NCBI GenBank assembly: GCA_001599595.1
Contig: BCHH01000014.1
Span: 71,587 to 135,586, forward strand
Direction: 5' to 3'
Length of the DNA stretch: 64,000 bases
DNA from: Beverwykella pulmonaria
Lineage: Eukaryota > Ascomycota > Dothideomycetes > Pleosporales > Melanommataceae
Positions within the stretch are counted from its first letter, which is position 1. The number at the start of each line of letters is the position of its first letter. The notes under the pieces were generated by a model. The model was not told where the DNA came from. It saw only the letters and a program-made list of their open reading frames with translations, and did no database searches. Both the position numbers and the translations under genes were made by a program. Positions 46,130-57,825 of this stretch are shown here, in pieces.

Positions 46130-48578
46130 ATGGCAGGCCGGCGCATCATCGACGCCGCAAAGCTGTTCAATGCGTCCAGATCCATCGCCAAACAGCACAT
46201 CAACCTCCGCTCCCGGCAGCTCGAGGTATACAACCGGACGTCCACACTCGCAAAAGCTTTCAAGAACCAGACCGAGCGCGTGACCCTCACAGCCGAAGCT
46301 GCCCTCGCTCTCTCCAAACGATTCAGCGAAGACCTCCCCTCGTACGCACAAGCCGCAGCCGCAGCCGCACAGGCTTCCAACTCGCGGCATGACCATATAC
46401 CCAGGAAAGAGACGGTAGAAGGAGAGCCACCCCACGGGAATCCTAGAGAAGGACTGGAACAAGATCATCACTATGATCGGTCAGCCAGAAATACTCAGGC
46501 AGACCCAGTTCCAGAGGATGAACTGGCTGTGCATCAGGAGGAAGCCCAGCGTCGCCCGCTGCCAGACGGGACGATACCTACTGCCAGAGTAACTTTGGAG
46601 GAAGAAGTGCAAGGACAGGATACGCTTCCGGAACGACCGGTGCCTGCGCCGCCCAAGAAGCCTTTGGCAGAGGAACATCATGAGAAGGGGGTAGAAGAAG
46701 ATGAAGGTATCAAGCCAGCGGCATCGACGGCTTCTACAATACCAATGCCCGATCAGCTTTATGGATCCCCAGGAGAAGAAGTACCAGAAGGTGTCAATAC
46801 AGACGTATTCCGGACTAAGCGAGTCGCACAGATGCTTGGAGGAAACCCGTACACGCGAAAGGATCACCTAAATTCGAAGGCCGCGAGTGCTACGAAGGAG
46901 GCACCATATGATCGTCCGAACCCTCCGGCGGGCCATTACCAAGATATCTCCAACGTGCGGAATAGCACACAGCCTGAGCCTTCCACGCCTACTCCTCCAC
47001 CACAGAAAGCCCAATTTACTGTAGAGCAGGATTTTGCGTCTCCAATAGCTACAGATGCAGAGTCTATCCCTTCGCCAGTATCGGAGGTATGGCATGTCTT
47101 GCTGCTGTTGCAATCGCGAAAGATGCTGATATACTGACAGCGCCCACCCAGATCACCGGAGAGATAAATACAGAACCCCGAAAAGCTCCATATGAGCTCA
47201 GAGAATCAAAGGTTCCTTCTTCGAGGTTCGGCCGTATGTGGCAGTATGCTGGCCTTGGCACTAGCATGGCCTTCGGTGCCGTCGGAGAAAGCCTTCGACG
47301 TGTGGCTGGGGGCGCAGGAGCGGCGGGAGGCTCCATCATGCTCAGTCCTGGGAACATGGAGCTTCTTGTTGCGAAACTCTCGCGCATGCGTGGTGCTGCT
47401 CTCAAGCTTGGCCAGATGATCAGCTTTCAGGGTAGGAGACGTAACCTTTCGTGTTGCTTGTTATCTAATCTCTACTAGACAAGATGCTGCCACCCGCTAT
47501 TTCAGAAGTACTACAGCGTGTCCAAGACAGCGCAGACTACATGCCCGCCTCTCAACGCAACAAAGTTCTCGCAAACAATCTTGGTGCCGACTGGCGGGAT
47601 CTTTTCGACTCTTTCGATGACGTTCCCGTTGCAGCAGCGTCAATTGGACAAGTGCACAAAGCTGTTCTTCGATCCACTAAAGAGCCAGTAGCAGTCAAGG
47701 TCCAATATCCTGGTGTTTCCAGCTCCATTGATTCGGACCTAAATAATCTCTCCATCCTTCTCACGGCATCTCGCATCTTGCCCAAAGGCCTTTATCTCGA
47801 CAAAAGTATTGCCAATGCTCGCACGGAATTAGGCTGGGAATGCGACTACACGAGAGAAGCCGAATGCCAAACCCGTTTCCGGGACCTCCTCGCGGACGAC
47901 ACCGATGTTTTTATAGTACCAAAGGTCATCCCCGAAGCCAGTGGCCCGACGGTTCTCACGGCAGAATTCATGGACGGCATTGGCGTCGCAAAGCTCCCTT
48001 TTCTGAGCCAAGACCGGCGCGACTGGATTGGAACACAAATTCTCCGCCTCTGCCTCCGAGAGATTGTCGAATTTAAGTTTATGCAAACCGATCCGAACTG
48101 GACAAATTTCCTCTACAACGAGGAGAAACAGAAGATCGAGTTACTGGACTTTGGTGCAAGCCGCGACTACCCCGACGAATTCGTCGGCCCATACGTTCAA
48201 ATCCTAGTCGCAGCCTCCCAAGGCGATAAACCCACCGTCCGCGACTTTTCAATCGAACTCGGATACCTCACGGGCTCCGAATCACAAGCAATGCTCGACG
48301 CACATATTCAATCTGTCCTCACACTCGCCGAGCCTTTCAAGGCCAACGGTCCAGAGATCTACGATTTTAGGGACCAAACTATCACCGATAGAGTGAGGAA
48401 CTTGATCCCGGTGATGGTGAAGGAGAGGCTCGCGCCGCCACCAGAGGAGACGTATAGTCTACATCGGAAATTAAGTGGGGCGTTCTTGTTGTGCGCGAAG
48501 TTGGGGAGTAGAGTGCCGTGTAAGCAGTTGTTTGCGAGTGCTGTGGAGACGTACAGGGGCGGGGGGAAGATGGTATAA
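46130..48578 (+). CDS. COQ8: Atypical kinase COQ8/ADCK3 (ubiquinone biosynthesis)
   Basis: UbiB-family atypical kinase/ATPase that supports the coenzyme Q synthesis complex at the inner mitochondrial membrane. 778 aa. The KxGQ motif ([11 protein letters not shown], about residues 404-407) is followed by the alanine-rich loop [11 protein letters not shown], the nucleotide-binding Lys in [10 protein letters not shown], and the [10 protein letters not shown] and [10 protein letters not shown] segments. The 320-residue N-terminal arm (exon 1) is Pro/Glu-rich, probably disordered, and carries the targeting sequence. Exons: 46130-47086, 47152-47431, 47479-48578; introns 65 and 47 nt. All phases agree. 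Confidence 0.94.
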
Positions 48579-48666
48579 GGAAAAGTGTGGATGTATGATT
48601 ACCTGGATTTGTACTGTACGATACTATAAAACTACCTTCCCCATACCCCTTACATCCTATTTCGTC

Positions 48667-49917
48667 TCATCGCGCTTCAAATTGCACCATCCTCTTCGTC
48701 CTCGCCTTGTACAAGCACAGACACCCACACCTATGGCACCGAAACGCTTCCTTTTGGTCCCACCTCATCGCCCGATTGTTCCACACTATGCCTAAATGGA
48801 TCTTTATCTCTGCCCCGCAGGGTGTGTCGTCGAGACGCTTTAGCAGACCGGCGCATTGGTAGATGCAATATGGCCCCTCCTTCGATCTTTGGAGGTCGTT
48901 GTACATGGTGGAGAGGCGGAAGTTGTGGAATAATGGGACTGGGGCTGCAGTGATGGATTGTGGGGGAAAGGAAGAACTGGGCGGCGAGATGGTAAAGTGT
49001 GGGAGCAAAGGTGAGGCTAGTATTGGCGCCGTGCTAGTAAGGGCGCGAGGGGGTGGGATGGGCGCTGTTACCGTTACCACGACCTGATCCTCTCCAACTT
49101 TCCCTTCTCTTTCTTTGTCCTTGTTCTCGTCTTTTTCTCTGCCGTTGTTATCGAGAGTTGGATCTGAGGACGAGGACGAGGACGAACTCTCAAACTTCGA
49201 TTCCGCACCACTCATCTCCTGCTCCGCTATCGAAGCCTCTTTCATATACACTATTTCTTCGATCCTATTAGTTGGGTAGTCGGAGTTGAAGTATTCCTCG
49301 TCTTCGTCTCCTTTCTCCTTGCCGTTATCTTTTATGTTGAGAACAGGATCTTCAGATGAGGATGGGGACGAAGACGAAGTGGGCGAGTGTGGAATAATGG
49401 CTTCGCCCTTGGCGATTGAATTTTCTCGATTGCGGATTATTTCTCCGATTTGGGTACCGAGGCTGTTGGGATTTCTATCTTCGTCTTCGCCGGTTTGGGG
49501 GTGGAGAACTTCAATTTGCATTGTTTCTTGAAGATTGTTTGAATGTGAGGCGTCTGAGCGCATTGGGAGAGGTGCCTTGTTTTGCATATCTTCATCCATG
49601 TTCTCCGCAGCGGCGATCCTTCTCGAGCGTCTTATTGTCGGCGCTTCGGTTACCAACCTCCTGTCCTCTTGACAAGCTTGAGATTTGATGAGGTGGAGAG
49701 GTAGGGAGGTGTTGTCGCGCCCACAGCAAGGATTTAACAGGAAGTAGGAGAGTATTGTGGCAAGGGCGGTGAGGGGTGAGGAAGATGTTGTTGTGTAAAG
49801 ATGATGGTGTTTGTGGAGAGAATAAAGAAAAGTGGCGTTGGAAGGAGGATGGTTGCGGATGGGTTGGGATAATAGATGGGGGACGCGTATGTGTGATGTA
49901 CATTCCTGAGGGTACAT
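48667..49917 (-). CDS. Unassigned acidic/serine-rich protein with C-terminal Cys cluster
   Basis: An open frame of 416 codons from ATG 49917. The centre is rich in Ser, Glu and Asp (two runs of eight or more Ser/Asp) and looks disordered. The last 70 residues are ordered and cysteine-bearing: YCIYQCAGLLKR, TPCGAEIKIHLG and FRCHRCGCLCLYKART, a possible zinc site. The 5' end is unsure. The first 90 codons (Pro/His/Leu-rich) look like leader or intron, so translation may start at MDEDMQNK. A coiled-coil-like exon upstream (ATG near 50017, MNPNVVIRQLRIEVEKYKN) may belong to it, but no join uses good splice sites. Convergent with COQ8, 88 bp apart. Function unknown. Confidence 0.6.
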   Translation of the reverse strand: MYPQECTSHIRVPHLLSQPIRNHPPSNATFLYSLHKHHHLYTTTSSSPLTALATILSYFLLNPCCGRDNTSLPLHLIKSQACQEDRRLVTEAPTIRRSRRIAAAENMDEDMQNKAPLPMRSDASHSNNLQETMQIEVLHPQTGEDEDRNPNSLGTQIGEIIRNRENSIAKGEAIIPHSPTSSSSPSSSEDPVLNIKDNGKEKGDEDEEYFNSDYPTNRIEEIVYMKEASIAEQEMSGAESKFESSSSSSSSDPTLDNNGREKDENKDKEREGKVGEDQVVVTVTAPIPPPRALTSTAPILASPLLPHFTISPPSSSFPPQSITAAPVPLFHNFRLSTMYNDLQRSKEGPYCIYQCAGLLKRLDDTPCGAEIKIHLGIVWNNRAMRWDQKEAFRCHRCGCLCLYKARTKRMVQFEAR

Positions 49918-50944
49918 TGGTATGTTGCAACTCGAAACGCTGGATCATCCCCTCTTGTAGATTTTTATACTTCTCAACTTCTATGCGTAGTTGCCGAATT
50001 ACTACGTTTGGATTCATAAAACATTCCGAATGCAAGTTCAGAAGGCGTGATCATTTGTAGAGACGACAATCCAGTACATGTAATCATAGAAGAGAACGAG
50101 AAGTGCGATGGCCCTGCTATCGTAAATTCGTATATAAAACTAACGAATCTTGTTTGCATCAGTTCTGCTAAAGTCCAGCCAGTTGATCCATAATCCAAAG
50201 GCCAAGTTTCAGTAACAGTAATAATTGAGGAATTCGTGATGGAATCAAGCCAAAGAATACAGCATGCGCCCACCTCCGAGGAGAATGACAACAACATCAC
50301 AAAGACTCGGGCAGAGAACAATAGTACCAGCTCTGCCCTACTAAACTCTACCGTAATCCACAATGAGGCTTTTACAACTGTCTAGAGATCCCCCAAGCCA
50401 CACACATGTTCCCCTCTTCTAGGGTGATGCAATATATAGATCACAGTCGGAGCAGGCATAACATCCAAGAACACTAAACGATAATCTTTAAGTCGAATGA
50501 GAGTACTCTCCACTCGATCAGCCTCGATGCTACCCACGGACGAACAAGTGGAGAGTTATCGAAGGAGTGCAAATTCTGTACGTGAATACAATACGACAAA
50601 GCCTAAAAATACATAGAGGACATAATGCAGCGTATGAGAATATGATCGGCTTATATCTGCTTACCTTAATCGCGAATATAGAGACACCGAGACCGAGGGC
50701 TGTTCCACCGCGGCGCTGACGAACGAATAGGAGGCCCTGAAAACCTCGGACGTTACACAACTTCCGAGCCCATGCCGGACTAAAGTTCAAACATCAATTC
50801 ACTCCGAGCTCCTAGATCCATCAGATATAAACCTACAGCTTTCACCAAATTATTGAAGACAAGCAAATCAGAAGTCCCTTCAGTGCAAACACCCGCGGAA
50901 ACCGTACCTTTTAACTTCAACTCTATCAATTTTGGTTAGATATT
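49918..50944. other. Intergenic region; may include a first exon of the upstream minus-strand gene
   Basis: The minus-strand frame at 49920-50035 encodes a short charged helix (EVEKYKNLQEGMIQRF) that may be a first exon. The rest shows only promoter sequence of the next gene. Confidence 0.45.
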
Positions 50945-51449
50945 ATGGCTGCACTCCCAATCGTCCTTTGCGGCAAGAACCCAAACGTCGCTCAGACGAT
51001 CGCTGCTGGTCTTCTCCCAGAAATCGAAGGTAGATTACCACTTAACTTGCAGCTCTCGAAATCGAGCACTTCTCACACTTATAGTAATCCACATCATCAC
51101 GACCGCAGCTGCCGGCGCCACCGACCTCCCCATTCTCCTATCTGGAGGCACACCACCAAACTACACTTCAAACGTCGGCTCGCAAAACTACGCTAATCCG
51201 CCTGTAGCCGTCGCGGTGGGCGGTGGGTATACAGATGAGGAGTTTTACTCGATGCATGCTCCATCTGATGCTGTTAAAGCTATCACGTGGCTGAAGACTG
51301 ATAATTCGCTGCTGAAGGCGGGGGTTGGGCCGCCGACGGGTGCTGCACTGGAGGCCTTTGCTGTTAGAAAGGCAGCGGAGATTAAGAAGCAGTTGTTAGA
51401 GATTGGGGCGGGGAAGGAGGGCGTTAAAGGGGAGATTCATCCTTGTTGA
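50945..51449 (+). CDS. Small conserved-type fungal protein, Rossmann-like start
   Basis: 149 aa from two exons (50945-51029, 51085-51449; 55-nt intron). It begins LPIVLCGKNPNVAQTIAAGL, which looks like the first beta-alpha unit of a nucleotide-binding fold. It continues with VIHIITTAAAGATDLPILLSGG and VAVAVGGGYTDEEFYSM. I recall similar short uncharacterised proteins in other ascomycetes but know no function. No catalytic residues can be named. Convergent with the pyruvate decarboxylase gene, only 118 bp away. Confidence 0.8.
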
Positions 51450-51567
51450 GTGTGGTTTGGGGTTGTGCGCGGTGAAGTTGCCCTCTTTTGACTGTACTAC
51501 AAAGAAGTGTTGGAATAAATCAATCATTATGGCTTCTTAATAGAAGCACTGATAGGTGACAGTATAC

Positions 51568-53419
51568 TTACTCCGTCGAGCTCGCTCTCAACTGTTGCCC
51601 CGCAAGTGTCAGTGCAGCTTTGAAATTCCTGGTCACATCATCCCTCGCCATCCTCACATTCACCATCTTCAGTCCATTTCCATTATGGAAACTCTTGCTT
51701 TCCAACACTTCCTGTAGCTCACCCCAAGTGCCTACATCATGTGTCTCCACCTCGTACGACCCATCATTCGGCGCGCCGAACATCTCCGGTGCCGTCAAGT
51801 ACCGCCATCGGGCGACATCGTTGTACTCAGCATCGAGCCCATGGATGAGTCTCTCGAACGTATATCCATCATTGTTGATGATGAAAATGTATGCAGGAAG
51901 CCTGTACCTAATGACCGTGGAAAGCTCCTGGGCAGTGGCCTGGAAGCTGCCGTCACCCTCGAAGAAGATGGTGCGGCCACCAATCCCGAGTTCCTGCTGA
52001 GCAAGGGCAGCTCCTTGGGTAGCGGGAAGCATGTGTCCAACAGATAACCAGATGGCAGAGTTAATGAGCTTGGTTTTGGGCGGAAGAACAAAATCACGGC
52101 CGCCAACGAGGGGAGTGCCATTGGCGCAAACAATGATGTCGTGCGGACAGAAGAATGAGGACATGCGGAGATAAAACGTATCCTGGTCAATGGGCGCTAA
52201 GGGGTCTATGGGAGGAAGTGATTTGGCTTGCTTTCGGACCGAAGGTAGAGAAGCAGCCTTGGCATTGTTTGAGGGAAGCCTTCCGACATCTAATCGGAGA
52301 AGCAGTTTTCTCATGAAGCTTTTGACGTGAAGCGCATGCGTTTCGGATTTTCCTATTTCAATCGCCTTTCGGCGAAATGCAATGGTGATATCCTTTCTTG
52401 GCACGGCCGTCCAGCCCTGCGTGTTCGTGTCGCTGAGGAGTGGGCTGAAGAGGAGGGCCAGGTCTGCAGAGTTTGTGTATGGAGTGAAGTCGAGGGATCC
52501 GTAGTTTCCGGCGTGAACACCGTGGTAGTTGGGTAGAGTGCTGTTGATGATTCCGCCACCAAATGTGAGCGCAAATGTGGGGATCCCAGTCAGTCTTGAG
52601 AATTCGTTTACTTCCTCGACAATACCATCAGGTGCTGCCAGGCCGTCGATCAGAATATAAGGCTGTTTGGAGGCATATATCAGGCCTAAGATGTTTTCCG
52701 CAACTCTATCCTCCAATTCTAGTTCGTTGGACGGCGGGGAAACATCCAACGGGGAGCGAAGTCGCGTTTCATCAGAAATCTGAACCCCAACCATATCACA
52801 TGGAAGCTCCAAATAGACCGGCCGGCTCTCTTTTACACATTGCTCCAAGGTTCCGTCAATGAGATCTGGGGCAGTGTCCGGATCGAAAAGTGAGGCTTGG
52901 GCGACCGTAAAGCGTTTATACAGGTCAGCGTACACACGCAAATCACCATTTCCGAGACTGTGGTGCACCATAGCTCGTGACGTGTACGCCTTCCTTGCAG
53001 CACATCCTACGATGTGAACCTGGGGATGGGTATATTAGGACACGTTTCTGAAGCAAAGTTGCGGTACGGGGTGCGAATGGAGTCTAAGACTCAACAGCCA
53101 GTTCTCTCAAGGAGCACCAGGAAATTCTACGCACCACAGGTGCGCATTCGGCATAAGACCCAGCAACTGCATTAAGAGCTGACAATTCTCCAACCCCATA
53201 GGTTGTGGAAAGGGCAGATATTCCCTTCACTCGGGCATACCCATCTGCTGCATATCCTGCGTTCAGTTCGTTGCAGTTGCCGATCCATTGGAGACCCGCA
53301 GGTTTGATGTAGTCTAACAGCTGTAGGGTATAGTCACCGGGGACTCCATGCACGGAGCGAACGCCAAGTTGCCGTAGGCGGGCGAATAGATACTGGCCAA
53401 GGTTCACCGTTCTGTTCAT
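51568..53419 (-). CDS. PDC: Pyruvate decarboxylase-type ThDP enzyme
   Basis: Thiamine-diphosphate enzyme converting pyruvate (or a related 2-keto acid such as indolepyruvate) to an aldehyde and CO2 in the cytosol. Two exons: 53419-53135 and 53019-51568, with a 115-nt intron; 578 aa. Catalytic features match yeast Pdc1: D29 (GVPGDY), E51 ([13 protein letters not shown]), the His pair (MVHHSLG), and the ThDP/Mg motif starting GDGSFQ and ending INNDGYTFE. The donor GTGCGT was chosen because it restores ECAPVVHIVGC. The stop codon sits inside a strong donor-like GAGTAAGT, so an alternative C-terminal exon is conceivable. Substrate cannot be told from sequence alone. Confidence 0.92.
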
Positions 53420-54579
53420 GTCGAACTCAAAGTGCGATGGAGAGAACAGAGAGTCGATTTTGAGACCGTGGGGAGAGATGCAGAATTCATTGGTGCCCGA
53501 GGGTAAGCAGGAGACCCCACTTGAGTGCAGCCCCGGTCGGCTACGTAAGCGCAATTCAGTGACGAGAGGTTGTCGTGTGTCGCCGCGAGGTTGTGAATGT
53601 GTCTGTGGTTATGTAAGCACACGCTTCCTCTTTTGGGACTAGAGTATGTTAACCTCCGAAGACTGATTTCCGACATCGACTTCGGGTATAGACTTCTCCA
53701 TCATCGTCATCCCTTCTCGCCAACGCTCAGTTCAGCACATGGGGTGCGAGGGCGAGGCGCTCATTCGTGCGCCTATGCGTTTCAATCAAGTATCGGGACA
53801 TTAATTCATGCACCCGTCGGGTTGATATGAAACACGTGGTGCGTCTCTGCATAACCTCCTTCGTCCTGGCTACCTTCTGGAAAGCACAAAAAAATACATT
53901 CTCGCATAGGCATCCTCAATCAGCAGACTGAGGTACATATCTCTAATCGTTAGTGCTTTCCTAGACTTGTCCATCTCTCGAACTTGGGCCACATTTCTTT
54001 TCCCATCACATTCCTTGGCGTCTCATGTTTCTTTTTTGAGCTTCATATTCTCCCAATTTTATTTAAGGATACCTCAGGACTGTTCGACCTAAGTCTCGCA
54101 AGATCAAAAGCCCCACCCCCGCAACTTGTTATTCGCTCAAGACATTGGCTCCGATCTTCTCCGATCGCCCTGTCATGAGCTCTTGTCTGATCGTCTAAAG
54201 CTTCTTTTGTAACCCTTATCATGTCAATGCATTACGGATCTATGGTGACGAAACCATGTTGCTTGGAGCGAATCCTTTCCCCTCATTGGAAAGCATATAT
54301 ACTGGCTCAGGCATCCCTCAGACAGCAATCGGACTCGCGGCGGTTCTTGACTAGTGGATTCACAACGGAGTCGTTGACGTACGCTTTTCAACCATGGTCA
54401 ATACAAACAATTAAAATCATTCTATTCCAAATTTCCTCGCACCCTCTTTTGAACCAATCCTTTTCCCGAGAGTTGATCTCTCTTCTTTTCCGGTCATCTT
54501 CTTAATGCTAATACATCCCACGCATATTGTTGAAGTTGATCTTCGCTTAACAACTCCCTCCCTACCTTAATAGCCCGCC
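53420..54579. promoter_or_regulatory. Divergent promoter region between PDC and the 54580 gene
   Basis: 1.16 kb between two divergent genes. T/C-rich stretches precede both starts. No specific operator recognised and no RNA gene seen. Confidence 0.45.
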
Positions 54580-56446
54580 ATGGCGCAACCACTTTCATTA
54601 CCCCAACTCTCGCTCTCACTCAATCTTCCCAATACGCGGATGAGCGTCGACTTTTCGACTTTTGCCACTGATTTTAGCACACTCTCGTCCCCCTACAGTG
54701 ACGCCCCTCGACCAAGAAGAGCACGACGTCCATTACCCACAAGCCAGCTTCGCACAGCTTCTGGGCCCCCGTTGCCAGAAGTTCAAGAAGAACCGTCTGA
54801 TAAACAGATAATCAGTGCCCCACCCTCCCGACAAAGTTCATTGAGATGGCCTTGGAAGAAATCAAGTCCGGACCGCTCCGAGCAGCCCAATCCACCCGTC
54901 ATTGCCCTTGCCCGGACTGACTCTAACGCGTCAACGGCATCGACTGCCTCGACGGCAGTGTCGTCTGTATTCTCCCGCACGCATTCTGCGTTGACACGCA
55001 CAAGCTCTTCATCTACGCTCTATCTGACCAATTCCATTTCTACCAAAGAAGCACCGAGTCTTTCGACGTTGCCGCTGTCCTTGCTCGAGAATATTCTGTC
55101 TTACACGTTGTCTTTACCATTGCAGGTCTCAGTCGGACCAGAAGAATCAGACACGCGGCACCTGTCTCATCGATACCACAGGGCTGGACTTGATTATGTG
55201 GACCTGCGCCAGGTCCTAAAGCACCCACTATTCCTAGTTTCCCACCACATCCGCGAAGTCACGCTTGACGTCTTCCACCGAAAATCCGACTTCGTCATCG
55301 ATCTCCACAAGATCTACCACACGAAGGTATCCTCAACCATCAATGGTAACATCAAGAAACACCAAAAGTTCTGGCTGTCCGAAACACCAAAGATGGTAAC
55401 CGACTCACTTCAAAGGCTCTCCAAACTACGCCTTCGACTTCCAGTTCCAAGTACAGAGGCGGGAGTCCACCGTGACCGATGCGAGGATGACTGGATGGAT
55501 GGTAGTGATGGAAAGGGTGGCGGCAATTGGAAAGTCAAGAGTATGAAGCGGGAGCAGGAGGACGCATTGGAGATCCAGAAGTGCGTTGATACCATCAAAG
55601 AATTAGTTATGACGGACCCAATGCCGGGATCTGGGCCTCGACCGCTTACTCGAAGCCGGAGTGTGATGTCTATGCGGCGCACGAAGAGTGGCAAAGGCGC
55701 ACGAAGCAAGAGCGCCGACACGGTCAATGCTCGGACACAATCGGGACATAATACCGATGATAATGGAGGGAAGCGCGAGCCATTGAAGCGTCTGGAAATC
55801 GTGTTCGTGAAGCGGAGTCCATGGGCACTGGTGTTGCCTGAGTCGCTGGGTCCTGTGCGGACCTTCAGGAGTGTTCCAGTGTCTGGCTTCACAAGATATC
55901 ACTTCGAACTCAATGGCCAACGATTTCTGTGGGCGACCAAGCACAGGAAGAAGTGGCAAGGCATGGAGCCGGATGGACTCAGGCTGCTTAATGGTACGTT
56001 TACGGCCGCTTCTTCTCTTTTGTTGGAATGAGTACTGACACTTCACAGACTTGCAAGGCCTCACCATCGCCGAGCCACCTATCGAGCCAATCCAGACGCC
56101 AACCGAGTTCAAATTCGTCAACGTCGATAGAAGGGGGCAGCTACGACTGTTGGACACGGCGCTTCCGAAGACACCCATCGTTCTCGAAACACCACAACCC
56201 ACAGAGAAGGACGTCCCAGCGGTACCACAGCTGCCCTCCCCGACCAAAGCCTCCACCATCCTCAAAGCCCTCCCGTGGGCGAAGAGGAGGCCGCGCGAAA
56301 GATCCGACAGCTTCACGCTGATGATGGAAGAAGGCATCACCGAAATCGGGACCGGCGGCAACAAGGCTTCGGGCGGAAAAATGAAAGCGCCCACGGTGGA
56401 CGAGTTGAAGCAGATCGCCGAGGATATAAAGAACGGTCTGTACTAA
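54580..56446 (+). CDS. Unassigned fungal protein with F-box-like segment
   Basis: 603 aa from two exons (54580-55993, 56049-56446; 55-nt intron, G|AC junction). The N-terminus is Ser/Thr/Pro-rich and disordered, then LSTLPLSLLENILSYTLSLP resembles a weak F-box start. A middle part (YVDLRQVLKHPLFLVSHHIREVTLDVFHRKSDFVIDL, read in two pieces) looks folded. A basic low-complexity stretch and a C-terminal region with RRPRERSDSFTLMMEEGITEIG follow. Proteins of this layout are common and uncharacterised in filamentous ascomycetes. An F-box adaptor role is possible but unproven. Convergent with the racemase-superfamily gene. Confidence 0.82.
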
Positions 56447-56545
56447 TGACATATAATGCCCCCCAACCCGTACACTCTAGATTAGATTTTCCCTGTATGT
56501 AATCCATGTATCATAATGGCACCGAGTGCTGCGCACTCACTCTTA

Positions 56546-57289
56546 CTATGAAGAATCCATCTCCATCAACCTTCCCCACCCCTTGATCTGCCCCGTATCC
56601 ACACCACACATGCTCAACGCATCCCACACCACTGTAGTCACGCTGTCCAGCACGATCACCCCGTGTTCCCTCTCCCACCGCTCTACATACTGTGCCGCAG
56701 CCAGATTCGTGCAGAACACCGTCACCGCATCCACGCCTTCCCCCACCACGCCCGCAACCATTGGATCGAACGTCTCGGCCCCCAACTCGGCAAACCTCAC
56801 GTTATCCGTCCGGGATAAATGCCGCTCTGCGCTCGCATCAACTCCTATTCCCGCATAATTTTTGACAATGGCAGCTTGCACGTCGTCTACATACGGCGTT
56901 ACCAGACCTAACCTCTTGACCCCCAACTTCCGTACCGCTTTGTTCAATCCCAGTATGGACGTAGTGGCTGGAATCCCTGTCTTCTCTGTTATCAATCTGC
57001 AAAGTTCCTCGTCGGCGGAGAAACCGAGCCAGCCGGACGATGTCCCGCTCCAGCCGATGATGTCTACGTTTGCGTGGGCGAGGAGCTGGGCGGCGTCGAC
57101 AAGTTTGGCTGGTTCGAACTGGGAGAGTGCGGTGGGAGAGAGCCCGATGGTGGTTACGGGGAAGCGGGAGAAGTGCGCGGTTATGTGGGGCAGCGTGCTG
57201 AGGATGGAGATGGTGAGGGGCTCGAGGGCGGTGTTGGAGCTGGGGACGAGGATGCCGATGCGGAGGCGTTGAGGGGCGGTGGTCGTCAT
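56546..57289 (-). CDS. Asp/Glu racemase superfamily enzyme (maleate isomerase / arylmalonate decarboxylase-like)
   Basis: 247 aa, single exon, starting MTTTAPQRLRIGILVPSSNT. The VPSSNTALEP start and the VFCTNLAAA segment in the second half are typical of maleate cis-trans isomerase-like proteins. The C-terminal-half catalytic Cys is present (VFCTNL). The first-half Cys is not: the position reads GWSGTSSGWLG. A single Cys is also seen in arylmalonate decarboxylase, so decarboxylation or a one-cysteine isomerisation is possible. The start was set at the ATG before TTTAPQ; about 35 codons upstream are Thr/Ser/Pro-rich and probably leader. Substrate unknown. Confidence 0.83.
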   Translation of the reverse strand: MTTTAPQRLRIGILVPSSNTALEPLTISILSTLPHITAHFSRFPVTTIGLSPTALSQFEPAKLVDAAQLLAHANVDIIGWSGTSSGWLGFSADEELCRLITEKTGIPATTSILGLNKAVRKLGVKRLGLVTPYVDDVQAAIVKNYAGIGVDASAERHLSRTDNVRFAELGAETFDPMVAGVVGEGVDAVTVFCTNLAAAQYVERWEREHGVIVLDSVTTVVWDALSMCGVDTGQIKGWGRLMEMDSS

Positions 57290-57825
57290 CGTTGGGGTGT
57301 TTGCGAGTTTATAGTGGATGGAGGAAGTCTGGGGGTCTGTTGACGTGGGCGGCGGATCAGTGGTAGTTGTGGACTTTGTGCTTGTAGAGTGCAAGACAGA
57401 AGTTTGGGATAGGCCATGATTGCTGTTGTGGATGTAGTTGATAGGAACTTTGTTCTGTGGTCGGCGAGATCGGCAAGGTGTCGCAAGGGTTGTGCCGATA
57501 TGCTTGTACCGCGGAAGTTTGATGACGTCATCACAGAATGTACCTCTTGTCTACTCATACCCACCTTAGTAAACACCACTAGTCTAAGAATCACGTGCAT
57601 GGAGCACAACGTCAGAGCCAATCAAACTCACCAGGTCTGTTAAAAGGGTGGGTCCTTCCAATCAAAAGTTGGTGGCAAAACACGTGATTCTTAGACTACC
57701 GGGGCGCTTGAGTACCTATGAAGCTCTCCTCTGCGATGTCGGAGGTCTAATGCTCAAAACGAAACATGGAAAAGGTGGTACACATCGCCTTCTCTTGAGT
57801 CTATGTCTATCACGGTCACATTTTC
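57290..57825. other. Intergenic region with a perfect 18-bp inverted repeat
   Basis: Upstream of the racemase-superfamily gene and downstream of ARMT1. It contains the inverted repeat described separately. Confidence 0.6.
57580..57698. repeat. Perfect 18-bp inverted repeat with CACGTG ends
   Basis: TAGTCTAAGAATCACGTG (57580-57597) and its exact reverse complement (57681-57698) flank 83 bp. Neither arm extends further. Each inner end is a CACGTG E-box. Confidence 0.9.
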
